DNA of 64,000 nucleotides from assembly GCF_900091615.1 (NCBI RefSeq), contig NZ_FMIA01000002.1:3286001-3350000 (forward strand). Direction: 5' to 3'. Every line of letters starts with the position of its first letter. The first letter of the stretch is position 1. Source of the stretch: Micromonospora yangpuensis. GTDB lineage: Bacteria > Actinomycetota > Actinomycetes > Mycobacteriales > Micromonosporaceae. The translations under genes were made by a program, and so were the position numbers. Shown here piece by piece: positions 33,601-40,948 of this stretch. A model generated the notes under the pieces. The model saw nothing but the letters and a program-made list of their open reading frames with translations. It was not told where the DNA came from and did no database searches.

Positions 33601-35198
33601 TCGGCCTCGGCGGCACCGGCGAGCTGTACCTGGCCGGGGCGCAGGTCGCCCGGGGCTACCTCGGACAGCCCGGCCGTACCGCCGAACGGTTCGTCGCCGA
33701 CCCCTTCGACCCGGCCGGCGGGCGGATGTACCGCACCGGCGACCTGGTCGCCTGGACCAGCACCGGGCAGCTGCGCTTCATCGGCCGGGTCGACGGGCAG
33801 GTCAAGATCCGGGGCTTCCGGATCGAACCGGCGGAGATCGAGACGGTCCTCGGCGCCCACCCCGGCGTCGGTCAGGTCGCCGTCGTGGTCCGCGAGGACC
33901 AACCCGGCGACAAGCGCCTGGTCGCGTACCTGGTCGCCGCCGACGGGACGCGCCTGGACGAGGCGGCGCTGCGGGCCACCGCCGAGGCGAACCTGCCCGG
34001 ATACATGGTGCCGGCGGCGCTGGTCGTCCTGGACCGGCTGCCGGTGACCGTCAACGGCAAGCTCGACCGCCGGGCGTTGCCCGCGCCGGCCCGGACGGCC
34101 ACCGGTGGACGGGGTCCCCGCAACCCGGTCGAACAGCTGATGTGCGAGCTCTTCGCCGAACTGCTCGGCGTCGAGCGGGTCGGCATCGACGACAACTTCT
34201 TCGACCTCGGCGGTCACTCCCTGCTGGCCACCCGGCTGGTCAGCCGGATCCGCGGCACCCTCGGTCTCGACCTCGGAGTACGCGACCTGTTCCAGCACCC
34301 CACCGTCGCCGGCCTGGCCGGCGGGCAGGAGCCGACCGTCGCCGGTGGGCGGGGCGCCGGCACGGCCCTGGGGGTGCTGCTGCCGCTGCGCGCCGGGGGC
34401 ACCCGCCGTCCGCTGTTCTGCGTCCATCCCGGGGCCGGGATGAGCTGGTCGTACGCCGGACTCACCCAGCACCTCGGCGCGGACCAGCCGGTCTACGGCC
34501 TGCAGACCCGCGCGCTGAGCACACCTGGCTACCGGGCGGCGAGCGTGCCGGAGCTGGCCGAGGAGTACCTCGCCGAGATCCGCCGGGTCCAGCCGCACGG
34601 GCCGTACCGGCTGCTCGGCTGGTCCTTCGGCGGGGTGGTCGCGCACGCCATGGCGGTCGCCCTGCAACGCGCCGGCGAGCGGGTCGAGCTGCTGGCCATG
34701 ATGGACGCCTACCCGGTAGCCGAGGTCGACGCCGCCGCGCGCAGCGACCGGGACGTCATGCGGATGCTGCTCGACGACGGCAGCGGCGACCCCGACGGCG
34801 GTGACCTGCCCGACGGACTGTTCGACCGGTACGACCCGCAGGTGGTGGTCGAGGTGCTGCGCCGCCGGGACCCGGTGCTGGCCGGCTTCACCGAGGCCGA
34901 GGTGCACGCGCTGGTGCTCGCCGCGGTCAACCACGCCGAGATCATGGCCGCGTACCGGCCGGAGGTCTTCACCGGCGACCTGCTCTTCTTCGCCGCCGGC
35001 CGCACCGACGCGACCGACGGACCGACTCCGAAGCTCTGGGCCGAGCACGTCGACGGCGTCCTGGACTGCCACGACCTCGACACCACCCACCTTCGGATGA
35101 CCGAGATGGCACCACTCGCGGAAATCGGCGGCGTCCTCGCGGGGAAGCTGGCGGAGTTGGGTGGCGACGTGCACGACCCCATCGAGAAGGGAAACTGA
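24666..35198 (+). CDS. NRPS 3: A-C-T-C-A-T-C-A-T-TE (terminal synthetase)
   Basis: The protein has 3510 residues. A1 (about 20-485) leads straight into C1 through an RATTPP-repeat linker without a T domain. Then come T1 (near 1029), C2 (from 1093), A2 (about 1580-2080), T2 (2127), C3 (from 2189), A3 (about 2645-3140), T3 (3182) and a TE (about 3245-3510, GWSFGG). A1 reads DAEDIGTVVK, with acidic E/D that suits a basic amino acid such as Lys; its A3 motif has Asn for Lys (TGTPNG), but TGKIDR is intact. A2 reads DALWIGGIFK (Val/Ile-like). A3 reads DSYYWGSFAK, unassigned. Codes were read by eye. T1 has no A domain in the normal place, so A1 may load it across C1 or load NRPS2. The TE should release the peptide by hydrolysis or cyclisation. 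Confidence 0.93.
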   Translation: MPSIDHAGPATDPDARRRPVILDGEPLAGPVVAVGEAIAARVAAGPDRPALTAGTRTLSYAELDAAVRRRAGQLRAEGAGAGRLVTVCRPRGVEAIVAILAVLRTGAGYLPLDPDAPPARNEAILADACAGRPPTLAEVRRRGEVVLPGTRVPTDTGYVIYTSGSTGTPNGVLVGRAALAHFVAGALRRYGVTADDRVLQFAPLHFDASVEEVFVTLCAGGTLVLHDAGLLDVPELLAEVTTAGVTVLDLPTAYWHELAYALSSGVVELPDRLRTVIIGGEAALPERVTRWRRAVGDRVRLLNTYGPTEATVVATVADLSGYDGGAVPIGVPLPGVRAALVDGELWLLGGGLADGYLGRAELTARRFTTLDGAPAYRTGDLVRLRPDGQLDYLGRLDDEVKINGHRIDPAAVESVLLTHPGVRQGAIVAQDLGDGVRRLVAYVTGEVDGDDVRAHLAARLPAPAVPQVVAAVPALPRTSTGKIDRNLLRATTPPRATTPPRATTPPRAAAPAAADPGYLPAPDEMLVPLSFAQRRLWFLSRLEGASGTYNVPVVVGLSGVPDRVALAAAVVDVVGRHEVLRTVFPSVDGEPVQRVLPGSPVQLSVVECAGAEVAALTDGFVAGIFDIAVDVPLRVRLFVVDGTRSVLVLLLHHVATDGWSMSPLLRDLAGAYAARLAGSTPAWEPLPVQYADFTLWQREVLGEESDPESLVSRQLAWWSETLDGVPAVLDLPLDRPRPTEPTFRGASVHTRLDADTHRRLRDLGDTHQASPFMVLHAGLAAALGHLGVGPDVPIGTPVAGRADEALHDLVGFFVNTVVLRTDTSGDPGFAELVDRVREADLAAYAHEEVPFDLVVERLNPVRSLAHHPFFQVMLTVDTAVDDELRILDLDGRIVPAGLDQAKFDLSFSCVAEADGEVQLWLQYATDLFDAATARLLLEAYRRLLRAAAVDPHTPVGALDVLTDTDRQHLADRRAVARTLAERRVAALAPEPAVGTGRDGSPRTEILRGLYAEVLGLPTVAATDDFFALGGHSMLAVRLVNRMRSLLGVEVGIRDLFLAPTPAGLDRRLGDLAESTDRPDLAAAFTPDREHLPLSFAQRRLWFLDELTGPSAVYNIPVALRLDRRLDPATLTRALVDLVERHEVLRTVYPAVDGEPYQRILDTAAPVLTVEEVTAAELPAAVDAAAGHVFDLAAEIPLRAWLLRLAEGGQVLVVLVHHIAADGWSMGPLLRDLAQAYTARAAGAAPRWAPLAVQYADYTLWQRDLLGDAADPESLLARQLAFWRSTLAGAPQVLELPTDRPRPAVASQRGELVPFALDPATHAGVLRLAQAHGATVFMVLQAALATLLSRHGAGTDVPIGTVVAGRGDDALDDLVGFFVNTLVLRTDLSGEPSFVELLGRVRDADLAAYDHQDVPFERLVEELNPARSTAHHPLVQVMLVLQNATDGGPVTDGGPHRDGGPDSAGGAHPDGETAAGGPLAGEELAFRTGVAKFDLTLAVREYHDPAGAPVGITGAVEYATDLFDAATVTRLADGLARLLATVTAAPHTRTTDLDLLTAAERTHLLDTLNDTGPAAPDLRITDLVERHAAENGGRTALVCGADRMSYADLDAEANRLARHLVATGVRRGDVVGILLARGLTMAVAILATLKAGAAYALLDPEFPDARLAGLVTDAAVRALVSETGLVGRLGAARPARTVLLDTAAAVLDTLPTDGLRLPGDPGDAACVMFTSGSTGRPKGALCSHRAVVGTLTGQDFVDFGPDQVWLQCAPVSWDAFALEFWGPLLAGGTCVLQPGQRPEPARIADLVAAHRVSTLWLSAGLFNLLLDEYPDTIGAVDQVITGGEAPSVEHLARARRRFDRLRLVHGYGPVESMIFTNCHPVDTPPTGAPVPVGPPLTNRRCYLLDQRLRPVPVGVTGELYVAGTGLADGYLNRAGTTAGAFVADPYGAPGTRMYRTGDLARWTRDGVVELLGRADDQVKIRGFRIEPGEVAAVLARHPDVGQVAVVVREDRPGDRRLVAYLAPAVPERDVTTATSGPTGRTIVVDQVRQAAVEALPGHLVPTAFVVLDRLPLTGNGKLDRAALPAPRHRAATAGRAPRNPAEQLMCDLFGEVLGVDRVGVDDDFFALGGHSLLAAKLVNRVRAVWGVQLGVRDLFTSPTAAGLHRRVGELAGVATRPALLPTTTTGPVPLSFAQHRLWFLDELTGPSAVYNIPVALRLAHDLDPVVLGRALTDLTDRHQVLRTRYRAVDGEPFQEILPTAEVQPTVRDLTAAELPAAVDAAAGHVFDLAAEIPLRAWLLRADDGTRTLVVLVHHIAADGWSMGPLLRDLAQAYTARAAGATPDWAPLPVQYADYTLWQRDLLGDAADPESLLARQLDFWRTTLAGAPQVLELPADRPRPARASHRGDAVAFTLDPATHDGVLRLARGNGVTLFMVLQAALATLLSRHGAGTDVPIGTVVAGRGDDALDDLVGFFVNTLVLRTDLSGDPSFVELLTRVREADLAAYDHQELPFERLVSELNPVRSTAHHPLFQVMLLVQNNAEPDATGSPLAGTDVPLDTGTVKFDLTLSVREHPHADGAPAGLGGVLEYATDLFDPATARLLVDRLTRLLRTVVADPDQRVGRIDLLDAAERHWLLHGQNDTTVPATHGGLPEAFQDQVRRTPQRTAVTFAGRRLSYAEVNRRANRLARHLVATGVRPQSTVGVLMPRGADLIVATLAVLKCGAAYVPVGTTLPTARVRMILADAGATVLLTDTDTRDVVRAEAAEGTRIVPFQVPADGRDDDLDLPVADDALAYVMFTSGSTGRPKGVGVTHRNVRELAADRCWNVAHHRRMLVHSAYGFDSSTYELWVPLLHGGELVVAEGEGADLAELARTIERYDVTAAYFTMGLFHVLADEQLATLARLKEVWTGGDVASPAAVRRVLRHCPDTVLVHSYGPTETTFASHHQRFETTGRELTGVYLGRPLDNTRGYVLDDRLEPVGLGGTGELYLAGAQVARGYLGQPGRTAERFVADPFDPAGGRMYRTGDLVAWTSTGQLRFIGRVDGQVKIRGFRIEPAEIETVLGAHPGVGQVAVVVREDQPGDKRLVAYLVAADGTRLDEAALRATAEANLPGYMVPAALVVLDRLPVTVNGKLDRRALPAPARTATGGRGPRNPVEQLMCELFAELLGVERVGIDDNFFDLGGHSLLATRLVSRIRGTLGLDLGVRDLFQHPTVAGLAGGQEPTVAGGRGAGTALGVLLPLRAGGTRRPLFCVHPGAGMSWSYAGLTQHLGADQPVYGLQTRALSTPGYRAASVPELAEEYLAEIRRVQPHGPYRLLGWSFGGVVAHAMAVALQRAGERVELLAMMDAYPVAEVDAAARSDRDVMRMLLDDGSGDPDGGDLPDGLFDRYDPQVVVEVLRRRDPVLAGFTEAEVHALVLAAVNHAEIMAAYRPEVFTGDLLFFAAGRTDATDGPTPKLWAEHVDGVLDCHDLDTTHLRMTEMAPLAEIGGVLAGKLAELGGDVHDPIEKGN
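26130..26183 (+). repeat. 18-base tandem repeat in place of a T domain
   Basis: Three exact copies of CGTGCCACCACCCCACCG encode (RATTPP)3. They form the only linker between A1 and C1 of NRPS3, where a carrier domain would normally be. Confidence 0.9.
26248..27300 (+). repeat. C-domain segment shared with NRPS 2 (copy 2)
   Basis: Partner of 19431-20480. Identical blocks include the C-domain start, the [20 protein letters not shown] region and the [18 protein letters not shown] region. Codon style in the blocks departs from the rest of NRPS3. Confidence 0.8.
28993..29065 (+). repeat. In-frame DGGP-type repeat in C2 of NRPS 3
   Basis: Imperfect GACGGCGGACC units encode [18 protein letters not shown] in a surface loop of the second condensation domain. 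The matching loops of NRPS2 C2 and NRPS3 C3 are shorter, so this is a local expansion. Confidence 0.7.
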
Positions 35199-35199
35199 C

Positions 35200-35406
35200 A
35201 TGACGAACCCGTTCGAGGACCCCAACGGCACGTTCCTGGTCCTGGTCAACCAGGAGGGACAGCACAGCCTCTGGCCCACCTTCGCGGCCGTCCCCGGTGG
35301 CTGGCACAGCGTCCTCGGCCCGGCCAGCCGGGCGGAGTGCCTGGCGTACATCGAGGCCAACTGGACCGACATCCGACCGGCCAGCCTGGTCGCCCAGTAC
35401 GCGTAA
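35200..35406 (+). CDS. MbtH-like protein
   Basis: The 68-residue protein carries the family signature: [32 protein letters not shown] and an [15 protein letters not shown] helix. MbtH proteins bind and stabilise or activate NRPS adenylation domains. The ATG follows GAGAAGGGAAA and lies 1 base after the NRPS3 stop, so the two are co-transcribed. It likely serves several of the A domains here. A strong hairpin follows. Confidence 0.96.
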   Translation: MTNPFEDPNGTFLVLVNQEGQHSLWPTFAAVPGGWHSVLGPASRAECLAYIEANWTDIRPASLVAQYA

Positions 35407-35768
35407 CCGCTGCTCCGCACGGCCCTCCACGCCCCGCGTGGGGGGCCGTCGCCGTCTGCTCGGCCCGCCCGTCGGCGGGCGTCGTGCTGCTCGGCCCGCC
35501 GCCGGGCGACACGTTCCTTGTTGTAGTGGTCTCGGGCGGGTGCGTGGGGGACAACATCCTGGTACGTGCGTAAATCTGTGACGGGGTTTTCCGGTGGCGC
35601 TACGGAGGCGTCACAACCGGCGGTGGTGCGACTGCCGACCTACCTGCCCCCGTAACTACCGGCCGCCGACCGATGCCGCTCCTATATTCGAGCTGTGCAA
35701 AACGAAGTCACCGGAGACGGAGAACCGTTTTGCGGAAATGGCGTCCCCATGCTGACCGGAGAGCCGCG
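35407..35768 (+). promoter_or_regulatory. Operon boundary: terminator plus promoter region of the mutase operon
   Basis: This 362-base non-coding gap begins with a terminator (35419-35449). After it the sequence becomes AT-richer. It contains an inverted repeat TGTGACG (35577-35583) / CGTCACA (35609-35615) and a TATATT at about 35684 that could be a -10 element. No cobalamin-riboswitch B12 box was recognised, although the next gene binds cobalamin. No protein gene is supported. Confidence 0.5.
35419..35449 (+). terminator. Strong terminator after mbtH
   Basis: A 14-bp stem, ACGGCCCTCCACGC (35419-35432) against GCGTGGGGGGCCGT (35436-35449), has a CCC loop and a single G-U type mismatch. It ends the NRPS transcription unit. 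Confidence 0.8.
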
Positions 35769-36218
35769 ATGGCGCATTCGCAAGGTGTTGGAAAAGTGCT
35801 GCTGACCGGTACCGTTTCGGATTCGCACACCTGGAACCTGGTATTTCTCGACCTGTTTCTACGGGAGCGGGGCCACGAGGTGGTCAACCTCGGTCCATGT
35901 GTGCCAGCCGACCTGCTCGCCACGCGGTGCCGGCTGGACCGTCCGGGCCTGGTGGTCATCAGCAGCGTCAACGGTCACGGCTACTCCGACGGGCTGCGCG
36001 CCGTCACCCGGCTGCGGGCCGAGCCCGGTTGTGCCGCCGTACCGGTGGTGATCGGCGGCAAACTCGGCCTGGACGGCCGCGACGACGCCGGTCGGGCCGA
36101 CCGGCTGCGCCAGGCCGGCTGCGCCGCGGTCTTCGACGACGGTGACCTGACCGCCTTCGACCACTTCCTCACCGCACTGTCCACCGGAGAGTCCACGCTG
36201 GCCGGACGGTCGGCGTGA
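35769..36218 (+). CDS. glmS: Glutamate mutase small (cobalamin-binding) subunit
   Basis: The 149-residue protein is a Rossmann-like B12-binding domain of the GlmS/MutS type. The cobalamin-ligand histidine is His20 in TVSDSHTWN; the standard DxHxxG motif has Asn for the final Gly. I recall the same variation from other secondary-metabolite mutases. GGKLGLDG near residue 96 fits the second nucleotide-loop motif. With the large subunit it interconverts L-glutamate and threo-3-methylaspartate. The ATG at 35769 has GGAGA upstream. It overlaps the next gene by 4 bases (GTGA), which implies translational coupling. Confidence 0.9.
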   Translation: MAHSQGVGKVLLTGTVSDSHTWNLVFLDLFLRERGHEVVNLGPCVPADLLATRCRLDRPGLVVISSVNGHGYSDGLRAVTRLRAEPGCAAVPVVIGGKLGLDGRDDAGRADRLRQAGCAAVFDDGDLTAFDHFLTALSTGESTLAGRSA

Positions 36219-36330
36219 CCGCCGCCCGCGGTGACCTGCCGGTCGGCGTGACCGCCGTCCGCGGTGACCTGCCGGTCGGGATGACCGCCGCCCCTACTGA
36301 GCTGCCGGTCGGCGTGACCGCCGGGGTCGT
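36215..36330 (+). repeat. 33-base tandem repeat carrying successive start codons
   Basis: Three and a half copies of a 33-base unit beginning GTGACCGCC lie at 36215, 36248, 36281 and 36314. Each begins with a start codon, and each contains GGTGACCTGCCGGTCGG or a variant before the next one. Confidence 0.85.
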
Positions 36331-37570
36331 GCCGCCGGTGGGGTCGTTCGGGTGGTTCGTGGCCGAGGCGGCCGCCGCCGGTCGGCTGGTCGTCCAGCCC
36401 CGGATGGGCTTCAGCGACCTGCGGCGGATGCGCGCCGGGCTGGAGCAGACCCGGTTCGCCGCGGCCACCACCGTCGGCACCGTCACCATCGACAGCTACA
36501 CCCGGGTCGGCGCCCACGACACCGCCCGCCGGGCGCTGGCCGACGGCACCGGACTCAACGGGTACCCGATCGTGGCGTACCCGCCGGAGACCACCCGTGC
36601 CCTGCTCGCCGGGGTGCACGACGGGTCGTTCCCGGTCCAGGTGCGGCACGGCTCGTCCCAGCCGGAGGCGATCATCCGGGCCTCGGCCGCCGCCGGCCTG
36701 GCCGCCACCGAGGGCGGCCCGGTCTCCTACTGCCTGCCGTACGGGCGTACCCCGCTGCGTGACTCGGTGCGCAACTGGGCCCGCGCCTGCGAGCTGCTCG
36801 TCGAACTGGCCGGCGACACCGCCCACCTGGAGAGCTTCGGTGGCTGCCTGCTCGGCCAGCTCTGCCCCCCCGGGTTGCTGGTCGCGGTCAGCCTCCTGGA
36901 GGGCGTCTTCTTCGCCCACCACGGCCTGCCCAGTGTGTCGCTGAGCTACGCCCAGCAGACCCACCCCGGTCAGGACGCCGAGGCGATCCGGGCGCTGCAC
37001 CGGCTGGCCGCCGAGTTCCTGCCGCCCACGGTGGACCGGCACGTGGTGCTCTACACGTACATGGGCACCTTCCCGACCACCGCCCCCGGTGCCCGGCGGT
37101 TGTTGGCGGCCTCGGCCGAGCTGGCCGTGCGGGCCGGCGCGCAACGGCTGATCGTCAAGACCACCGCCGAGGCCCACCGGATCCCCACCGTCGCCGAGAA
37201 CGTCCGGGCCCTGGAGGCCGCCGCCGCGACCGCCGGCGTCACCGAACCGGAACCGGCCGCTCCCGCCGGGGGTGACTCCGAGGTGTACCGGGAGGCGCGC
37301 ACCCTCGTCGAGGCGGTGCTGGAGCTCTCCACCGACCCGGGCCGGGCCCTGCACACCGCGTTCCGGCGGGGGCTGCTCGACGTCCCGTACTGCCTGCATC
37401 CGGACAACGCCGGCCGGTCCCGCAGCGTCATCGACGACAGCGGCCGGCTGCGCTGGTCGGCGGCGGGCCGGATGCCGGTGACCGTACCGGCGGGACGGGA
37501 CCGGCCGGCGATGACCTCGACGGGACTGCTGTCCGCCCTGCACACCGTCGCACGCACGTACGACCACTGA
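36215..37570 (+). CDS. glmE: Glutamate mutase large (catalytic) subunit
   Basis: The 451-residue protein carries GlmE landmarks in order: VGTVTIDSYTRVGAHD, LNGYPIV, VQVRHGSSQPE, EGGPVSYCLPYGRTPL, ESFGGCLLGQLCPP and SVSLSYAQQTHPGQD. It forms the TIM-barrel half of adenosylcobalamin-dependent glutamate mutase, giving 3-methylaspartate. The N-terminus is unusual: a 33-base repeat encodes TAxRGDLPVGV units, so translation could start at GTG 36215, GTG 36248, ATG 36281 or GTG 36314. In other pathways (friulimicin, nikkomycin, vicenistatin) the product is a peptide residue or a building-block precursor. Confidence 0.93.
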   Translation: MTAARGDLPVGVTAVRGDLPVGMTAAPTELPVGVTAGVVPPVGSFGWFVAEAAAAGRLVVQPRMGFSDLRRMRAGLEQTRFAAATTVGTVTIDSYTRVGAHDTARRALADGTGLNGYPIVAYPPETTRALLAGVHDGSFPVQVRHGSSQPEAIIRASAAAGLAATEGGPVSYCLPYGRTPLRDSVRNWARACELLVELAGDTAHLESFGGCLLGQLCPPGLLVAVSLLEGVFFAHHGLPSVSLSYAQQTHPGQDAEAIRALHRLAAEFLPPTVDRHVVLYTYMGTFPTTAPGARRLLAASAELAVRAGAQRLIVKTTAEAHRIPTVAENVRALEAAAATAGVTEPEPAAPAGGDSEVYREARTLVEAVLELSTDPGRALHTAFRRGLLDVPYCLHPDNAGRSRSVIDDSGRLRWSAAGRMPVTVPAGRDRPAMTSTGLLSALHTVARTYDH

Positions 37571-37584
37571 GACCGGGAGGCGAG

Positions 37585-38595
37585 ATGCACCACCCCGACC
37601 ACCAGCCAGACGGCCGCACCCACCGGCCGGCACCGCTCGGCGAGCACCTGAGCGCGCCGACGACCAGGGCCGCGATGGCGGTGCAACAGGAGGCGCTGTA
37701 CGCGGCCCGCGAGTTCCTGCGCGGTCAGGGCTGCACCGAGCTGCTTCCGCCACTGGTGGGCCCGGTGACCGACCCCGGTGGCCGGGGCGCCAAGGCCCTG
37801 GACGTGGACTACTACGGGCAGCCGTACAAGCTGATGACCAGCGCCATCCTCTACAAGCAGGCCTCCCTGCGCGGCTTCGACCGGCTTTTCTACATCGCCC
37901 CGAACGTCCGGGTGGAGCCACCGGAGACCGCCGGCACCGGCCGGCACCTGGTGGAGTTCCACCAGATCGACGTGGAACTGGCCGGCGCGACCCGCGACGA
38001 CGCGATGGAGGTCGCCGCCGGGCTGCTCACCCACGTGGTCCGGCACGTACTGGACACCGTGCCGCAGGTCCTGACCGAGCTGGGACGTGACCCGCTGGCC
38101 TTCGCCGAACTGCTCGGCGACAAGTTCGACACCTGCACCCACGCCGAGGCGGTCGACCGGCTGCGCGGTGGCGGACACCCGCAGAGCGCCGACGCCGAGA
38201 TCGACTGGGTGGGGGAGGAGACCCTGTCCCGGGAGGCGGACCGGCCGTTCTTCGTCACCGACTACCCGAAGGGTTCCCGGGGCTTCTACGACCGGGAGGA
38301 CCCGCAGCGCCCGGGGGTGCTGCGCAACTTCGACCTGATCGCCCACGGCGGCTTCGGTGAGCTGGTCAGCGGCAGCGAACGGGAGGTCGACTACGCCACC
38401 ATCGTCACCCGGATGCGGGAGAGCGGCGAGAACCCGGCCAAGTACGCCTGGTACCTGACCATGGCCCGCGAGGGCATCCCGGGCAGCGCCGGGTTCGGCA
38501 TGGGGGTGCAGCGGCTGGTCCGGTTCCTCACCGGCCTCGACGCGCTGTGGCAGGTCAGCGCGTACCCGAAGCTGCCCGGGGTGGTGGCACCGTGA
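37585..38595 (+). CDS. Class II aaRS-like protein (AsnRS/AspRS paralogue, asparagine-synthetase A type)
   Basis: The 336-residue protein is only the class II synthetase catalytic core. Motif 2 is visible as FYIAPNVRVEPPET followed by RHLVEFHQIDVE, and motif 3 as GFGMGVQRLVRFLTG. There is no N-terminal anticodon-binding OB fold, so it is not a normal tRNA synthetase. It resembles archaeal asparagine synthetases derived from AspRS/AsnRS, which form an aspartyl-adenylate and amidate it. In this operon it could amidate 3-methylaspartate or another acid, or pass an activated amino acid to an amine. The ribosome binding site GGGAGG is 7-12 bases before the ATG. The next gene overlaps by 4 bases. 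Confidence 0.82.
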   Translation: MHHPDHQPDGRTHRPAPLGEHLSAPTTRAAMAVQQEALYAAREFLRGQGCTELLPPLVGPVTDPGGRGAKALDVDYYGQPYKLMTSAILYKQASLRGFDRLFYIAPNVRVEPPETAGTGRHLVEFHQIDVELAGATRDDAMEVAAGLLTHVVRHVLDTVPQVLTELGRDPLAFAELLGDKFDTCTHAEAVDRLRGGGHPQSADAEIDWVGEETLSREADRPFFVTDYPKGSRGFYDREDPQRPGVLRNFDLIAHGGFGELVSGSEREVDYATIVTRMRESGENPAKYAWYLTMAREGIPGSAGFGMGVQRLVRFLTGLDALWQVSAYPKLPGVVAP

Positions 38596-39920
38596 CCGGC
38601 GTCAACGCACCGGGCTTCCCCGAGGCGCGGGTCCGCGCCCGGGCCCGCAACGGCACCGCCGAGGTCTTCCCGCCGGTCGACGAGTACGGCATCCAGCTGT
38701 TCGGTGCCGACGGTGACGCCGCGCCGGCCGACCCGGGTTGCCTCGACGACCTGGACACCGCCCGGCTGGTCCCGCCGGTGTTCATGCCGCAACGCCTGGA
38801 GAAGCTGATCGAGCTGGGCCGCGAACCGGTCCCCGACGACGTCGACCTGGCCACCACCATCGGCGGTTTCCGCGCCCCGTTGCCGGTGTACGTCAGCGCG
38901 TTCGGCTCCACCCGGATCGCCGCCGGCGACGCCGGGCTCGCCGCCAGCCGGCAGGCCGGTCGGCTCGGCCTGCCGATGGTGATCGGCGAGAACCTGGTAC
39001 CGGTCGGCGGCTACCGCCGGGGCGGCGACACCTCGCCGATCCTGGCCCGGATCCGGGCCTACGCCGAGCACTGCCCACCGGAGTTGGGCGGCGTGGTGGT
39101 GCAGCAGAGCACCGAGGACGCCGACTCGGAGGTGTGGAACCTCGTCTACAGCGACCCGTCGGTGCGGGACCTGGTCGACTCGGGTCGGCTGGCCTTCGAG
39201 CTGAAACTCGGCCAGGGCGCCAAGCCGGGGCTGGGCGGCATGACCGTGGTGGACGCCGCCGACGCCCGCCGGCTGGCCGACCGGTTCGACGTGCGTGACG
39301 TCCTGACCGGCGACCGGTGGCTGCGCTGCGCCACCCCGGGCACCTTCACCGAGGAGATCGTCCGGCAGCAGGTGCGGTTCATGCGCAACAACTTCCCACG
39401 CGCCCGGGTGTGGGTGAAGTTCCATCCCGGCCGGGACGTCGCACACGCGGCCACCACCGCCTGGCGGGCCGGCGCCGACGCGGTCACCGTGGACGGGGCG
39501 CAGGGCGGCACCGGGTGGGCCCCGCGCGCCTTCCTCGGTCAGGTCGGGCTGCCGCTGGGGGAGTGTCTGCGCCGGATCGGCCGCCCCGAGGGCTGCCTGC
39601 TGGCCAGCGGCCGGATCTGGGAGGGCGGTCGGGCGGTCCGCGCGCTGGCCCTGGGCGCCACCGCCGTCGGCCTGGGTCGGGCCGCGCTGCTGGCCGTCGA
39701 CACCGACGGCGAGCAGGGACTGGTCCGGCTGGTGTCGGCGTTGGCCCTGGAGGCCCGCCTGCTGATCAGCGCGCTGGGCCGGTACGACGCCGGCGCGCTG
39801 AGCGTGGACGACCTCTGGTGGCCCGGCGCCGCCGCCCCGGCCACCGTGGCCACCCCTGCCACCCCGGCCACCGCGGCCAGCCCGGCCGGGCCGGCCGTGC
39901 CGGTCGGAGGTGGGAGGTGA
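38592..39920 (+). CDS. GltB-type FMN-binding (glutamate synthase domain) protein
   Basis: The 442-residue protein matches the FMN-binding TIM barrel of glutamate synthase: YVSAFGSTRIA, LKLGQGAKPGLGG, VWVKFHPGRDV, AVTVDGAQGGTGWAP and the phosphate-binding ALGATAVGLGRAALL. It lacks the glutaminase domain and the iron-sulfur cysteine cluster region of GltB, so ammonia would have to come from elsewhere. Related stand-alone proteins include N-methylglutamate synthase subunits. It may reduce an imine or oxidise an amino acid in the pathway; the substrate is unknown. GTG 38592 overlaps the preceding stop (GTGA). The C-terminus ends in a low-complexity Ala/Thr/Pro tail. Confidence 0.85.
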   Translation: MTGVNAPGFPEARVRARARNGTAEVFPPVDEYGIQLFGADGDAAPADPGCLDDLDTARLVPPVFMPQRLEKLIELGREPVPDDVDLATTIGGFRAPLPVYVSAFGSTRIAAGDAGLAASRQAGRLGLPMVIGENLVPVGGYRRGGDTSPILARIRAYAEHCPPELGGVVVQQSTEDADSEVWNLVYSDPSVRDLVDSGRLAFELKLGQGAKPGLGGMTVVDAADARRLADRFDVRDVLTGDRWLRCATPGTFTEEIVRQQVRFMRNNFPRARVWVKFHPGRDVAHAATTAWRAGADAVTVDGAQGGTGWAPRAFLGQVGLPLGECLRRIGRPEGCLLASGRIWEGGRAVRALALGATAVGLGRAALLAVDTDGEQGLVRLVSALALEARLLISALGRYDAGALSVDDLWWPGAAAPATVATPATPATAASPAGPAVPVGGGR

Positions 39921-40846
39921 CCGCCCTGGTGGAGGTCGGCGCGTACCTGCCCGAGTCGAGCGTGGCGGTGGCCGACATCTGTGCCGCCGTCGACGCCGAC
40001 CCCCGGCTGCTCTGGACCTTCCGCCGGTTCTACGGCCTGCAGTCGGTACGCCGGGCTCCCGACGCGGACCTGCTGGACCTGATGGTCTCGGCGGCCGGGG
40101 CGCTACGGACCCTGCGCGGCAACGAGCACCGGGTCCGCTACGTCATCCTGGCCCGTACGGTCACCACCGCCACCCGTGCCGGCGAGCACCCGGTGGAGGA
40201 GCTCTGCGTCGCGCTCGGACTGCCGCACGCGGTGGGGTTCACCCTGACCCAGCACGCCTGCGCCACCGGCCTGCTCGCGGTCGACCTGGCCGGTCAACTG
40301 CTCGCCGCCGACGCCGACCCGGACGCGTTGGCGCTGGTGCTCACCGGGGAGAAGATCTTCAGCCCGATGCTGGAGATCATCCCGGAGAGCACGGTGATGG
40401 GGGAGTCCAGCGCGGCCTGCCTGGTCTCCGCCGGCGGCGGACGGGACCGGCTGCTCTCCTACGCCACCCGCACCCTGGGCCGGTACGCCGAGCAGTTCCC
40501 ACCGCAGGCGCTGGACCCCCGCTTCCTCGCCGAGCACAACGACGTGCTGGCCGGGGTGATCCGCGACGCCGTGGCCGCGGCCGAGGTGAACCTCGACGAC
40601 CTGGCACTGATCCTGCCGCACAACGTCAACCGGCTCTCCTGGTCGTGGACCTGCCGACTGCTCGACGTCGACCTGAGCCGGGTGTACCTGGACAACCTCG
40701 CGGTCACCGGGCACTGCTTCACCGCCGACCCGTTCATCAACCACGTCCACGCCCGCGCCGCCGGCCGGCTCCACCCGGGGGACCTCTACCTGATGGCCTC
40801 CGTCGGCCTCGGCGCGACCTTCTCCGCCGCGGTCCTGCGGCACTAG
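39917..40846 (+). CDS. KAS III-like acyl synthase/acyltransferase
   Basis: The 309-residue KAS III-fold protein has nucleophile Cys115 (QHACATG) and His235 (LPHNVNR). The third triad position, Asn in FabH, falls at Gly265/His266 in AVTGHCF, so the decarboxylating function is probably altered. This pattern is seen in KAS III relatives that make ester or amide bonds instead of C-C bonds. It may therefore move an acyl or aminoacyl group from the ACP encoded downstream. It overlaps the FMN gene by 4 bases (GTGA) behind GGAGGTGGGAGG. Confidence 0.85.
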   Translation: MTALVEVGAYLPESSVAVADICAAVDADPRLLWTFRRFYGLQSVRRAPDADLLDLMVSAAGALRTLRGNEHRVRYVILARTVTTATRAGEHPVEELCVALGLPHAVGFTLTQHACATGLLAVDLAGQLLAADADPDALALVLTGEKIFSPMLEIIPESTVMGESSAACLVSAGGGRDRLLSYATRTLGRYAEQFPPQALDPRFLAEHNDVLAGVIRDAVAAAEVNLDDLALILPHNVNRLSWSWTCRLLDVDLSRVYLDNLAVTGHCFTADPFINHVHARAAGRLHPGDLYLMASVGLGATFSAAVLRH

Positions 40847-40901
40847 AACCCCGCTGCGGTCCTGCGGCACCAGCACGCCACCCGCCGCGGTCCTGCGGCA
40901 C
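40824..40901 (+). repeat. Three copies of the 3' end of the KAS gene
   Basis: The 20-base unit CCGCCGCGGTCCTGCGGCAC occurs at 40824-40843 (coding the last residues AAVLRH), at 40851-40870 with one change, and at 40882-40901 exactly. The last two copies lie after the stop codon, in the gap before the ATP-grasp gene. The unit is partly self-complementary (CCGC...GCGG). Confidence 0.85.
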
Positions 40902-40948
40902 CAGCCACCGCGCACACCCGCACGATCCGCCTACTGGAAGGGAAGACC

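Noticed and set aside
35450..35768. Cobalamin riboswitch before the glutamate mutase genes
   Set aside because: The location would make sense, but I could not find a B12-box-like sequence or the expected multi-helix pattern; only a simple 7-bp inverted repeat is visible. A covariance-model search would settle it.
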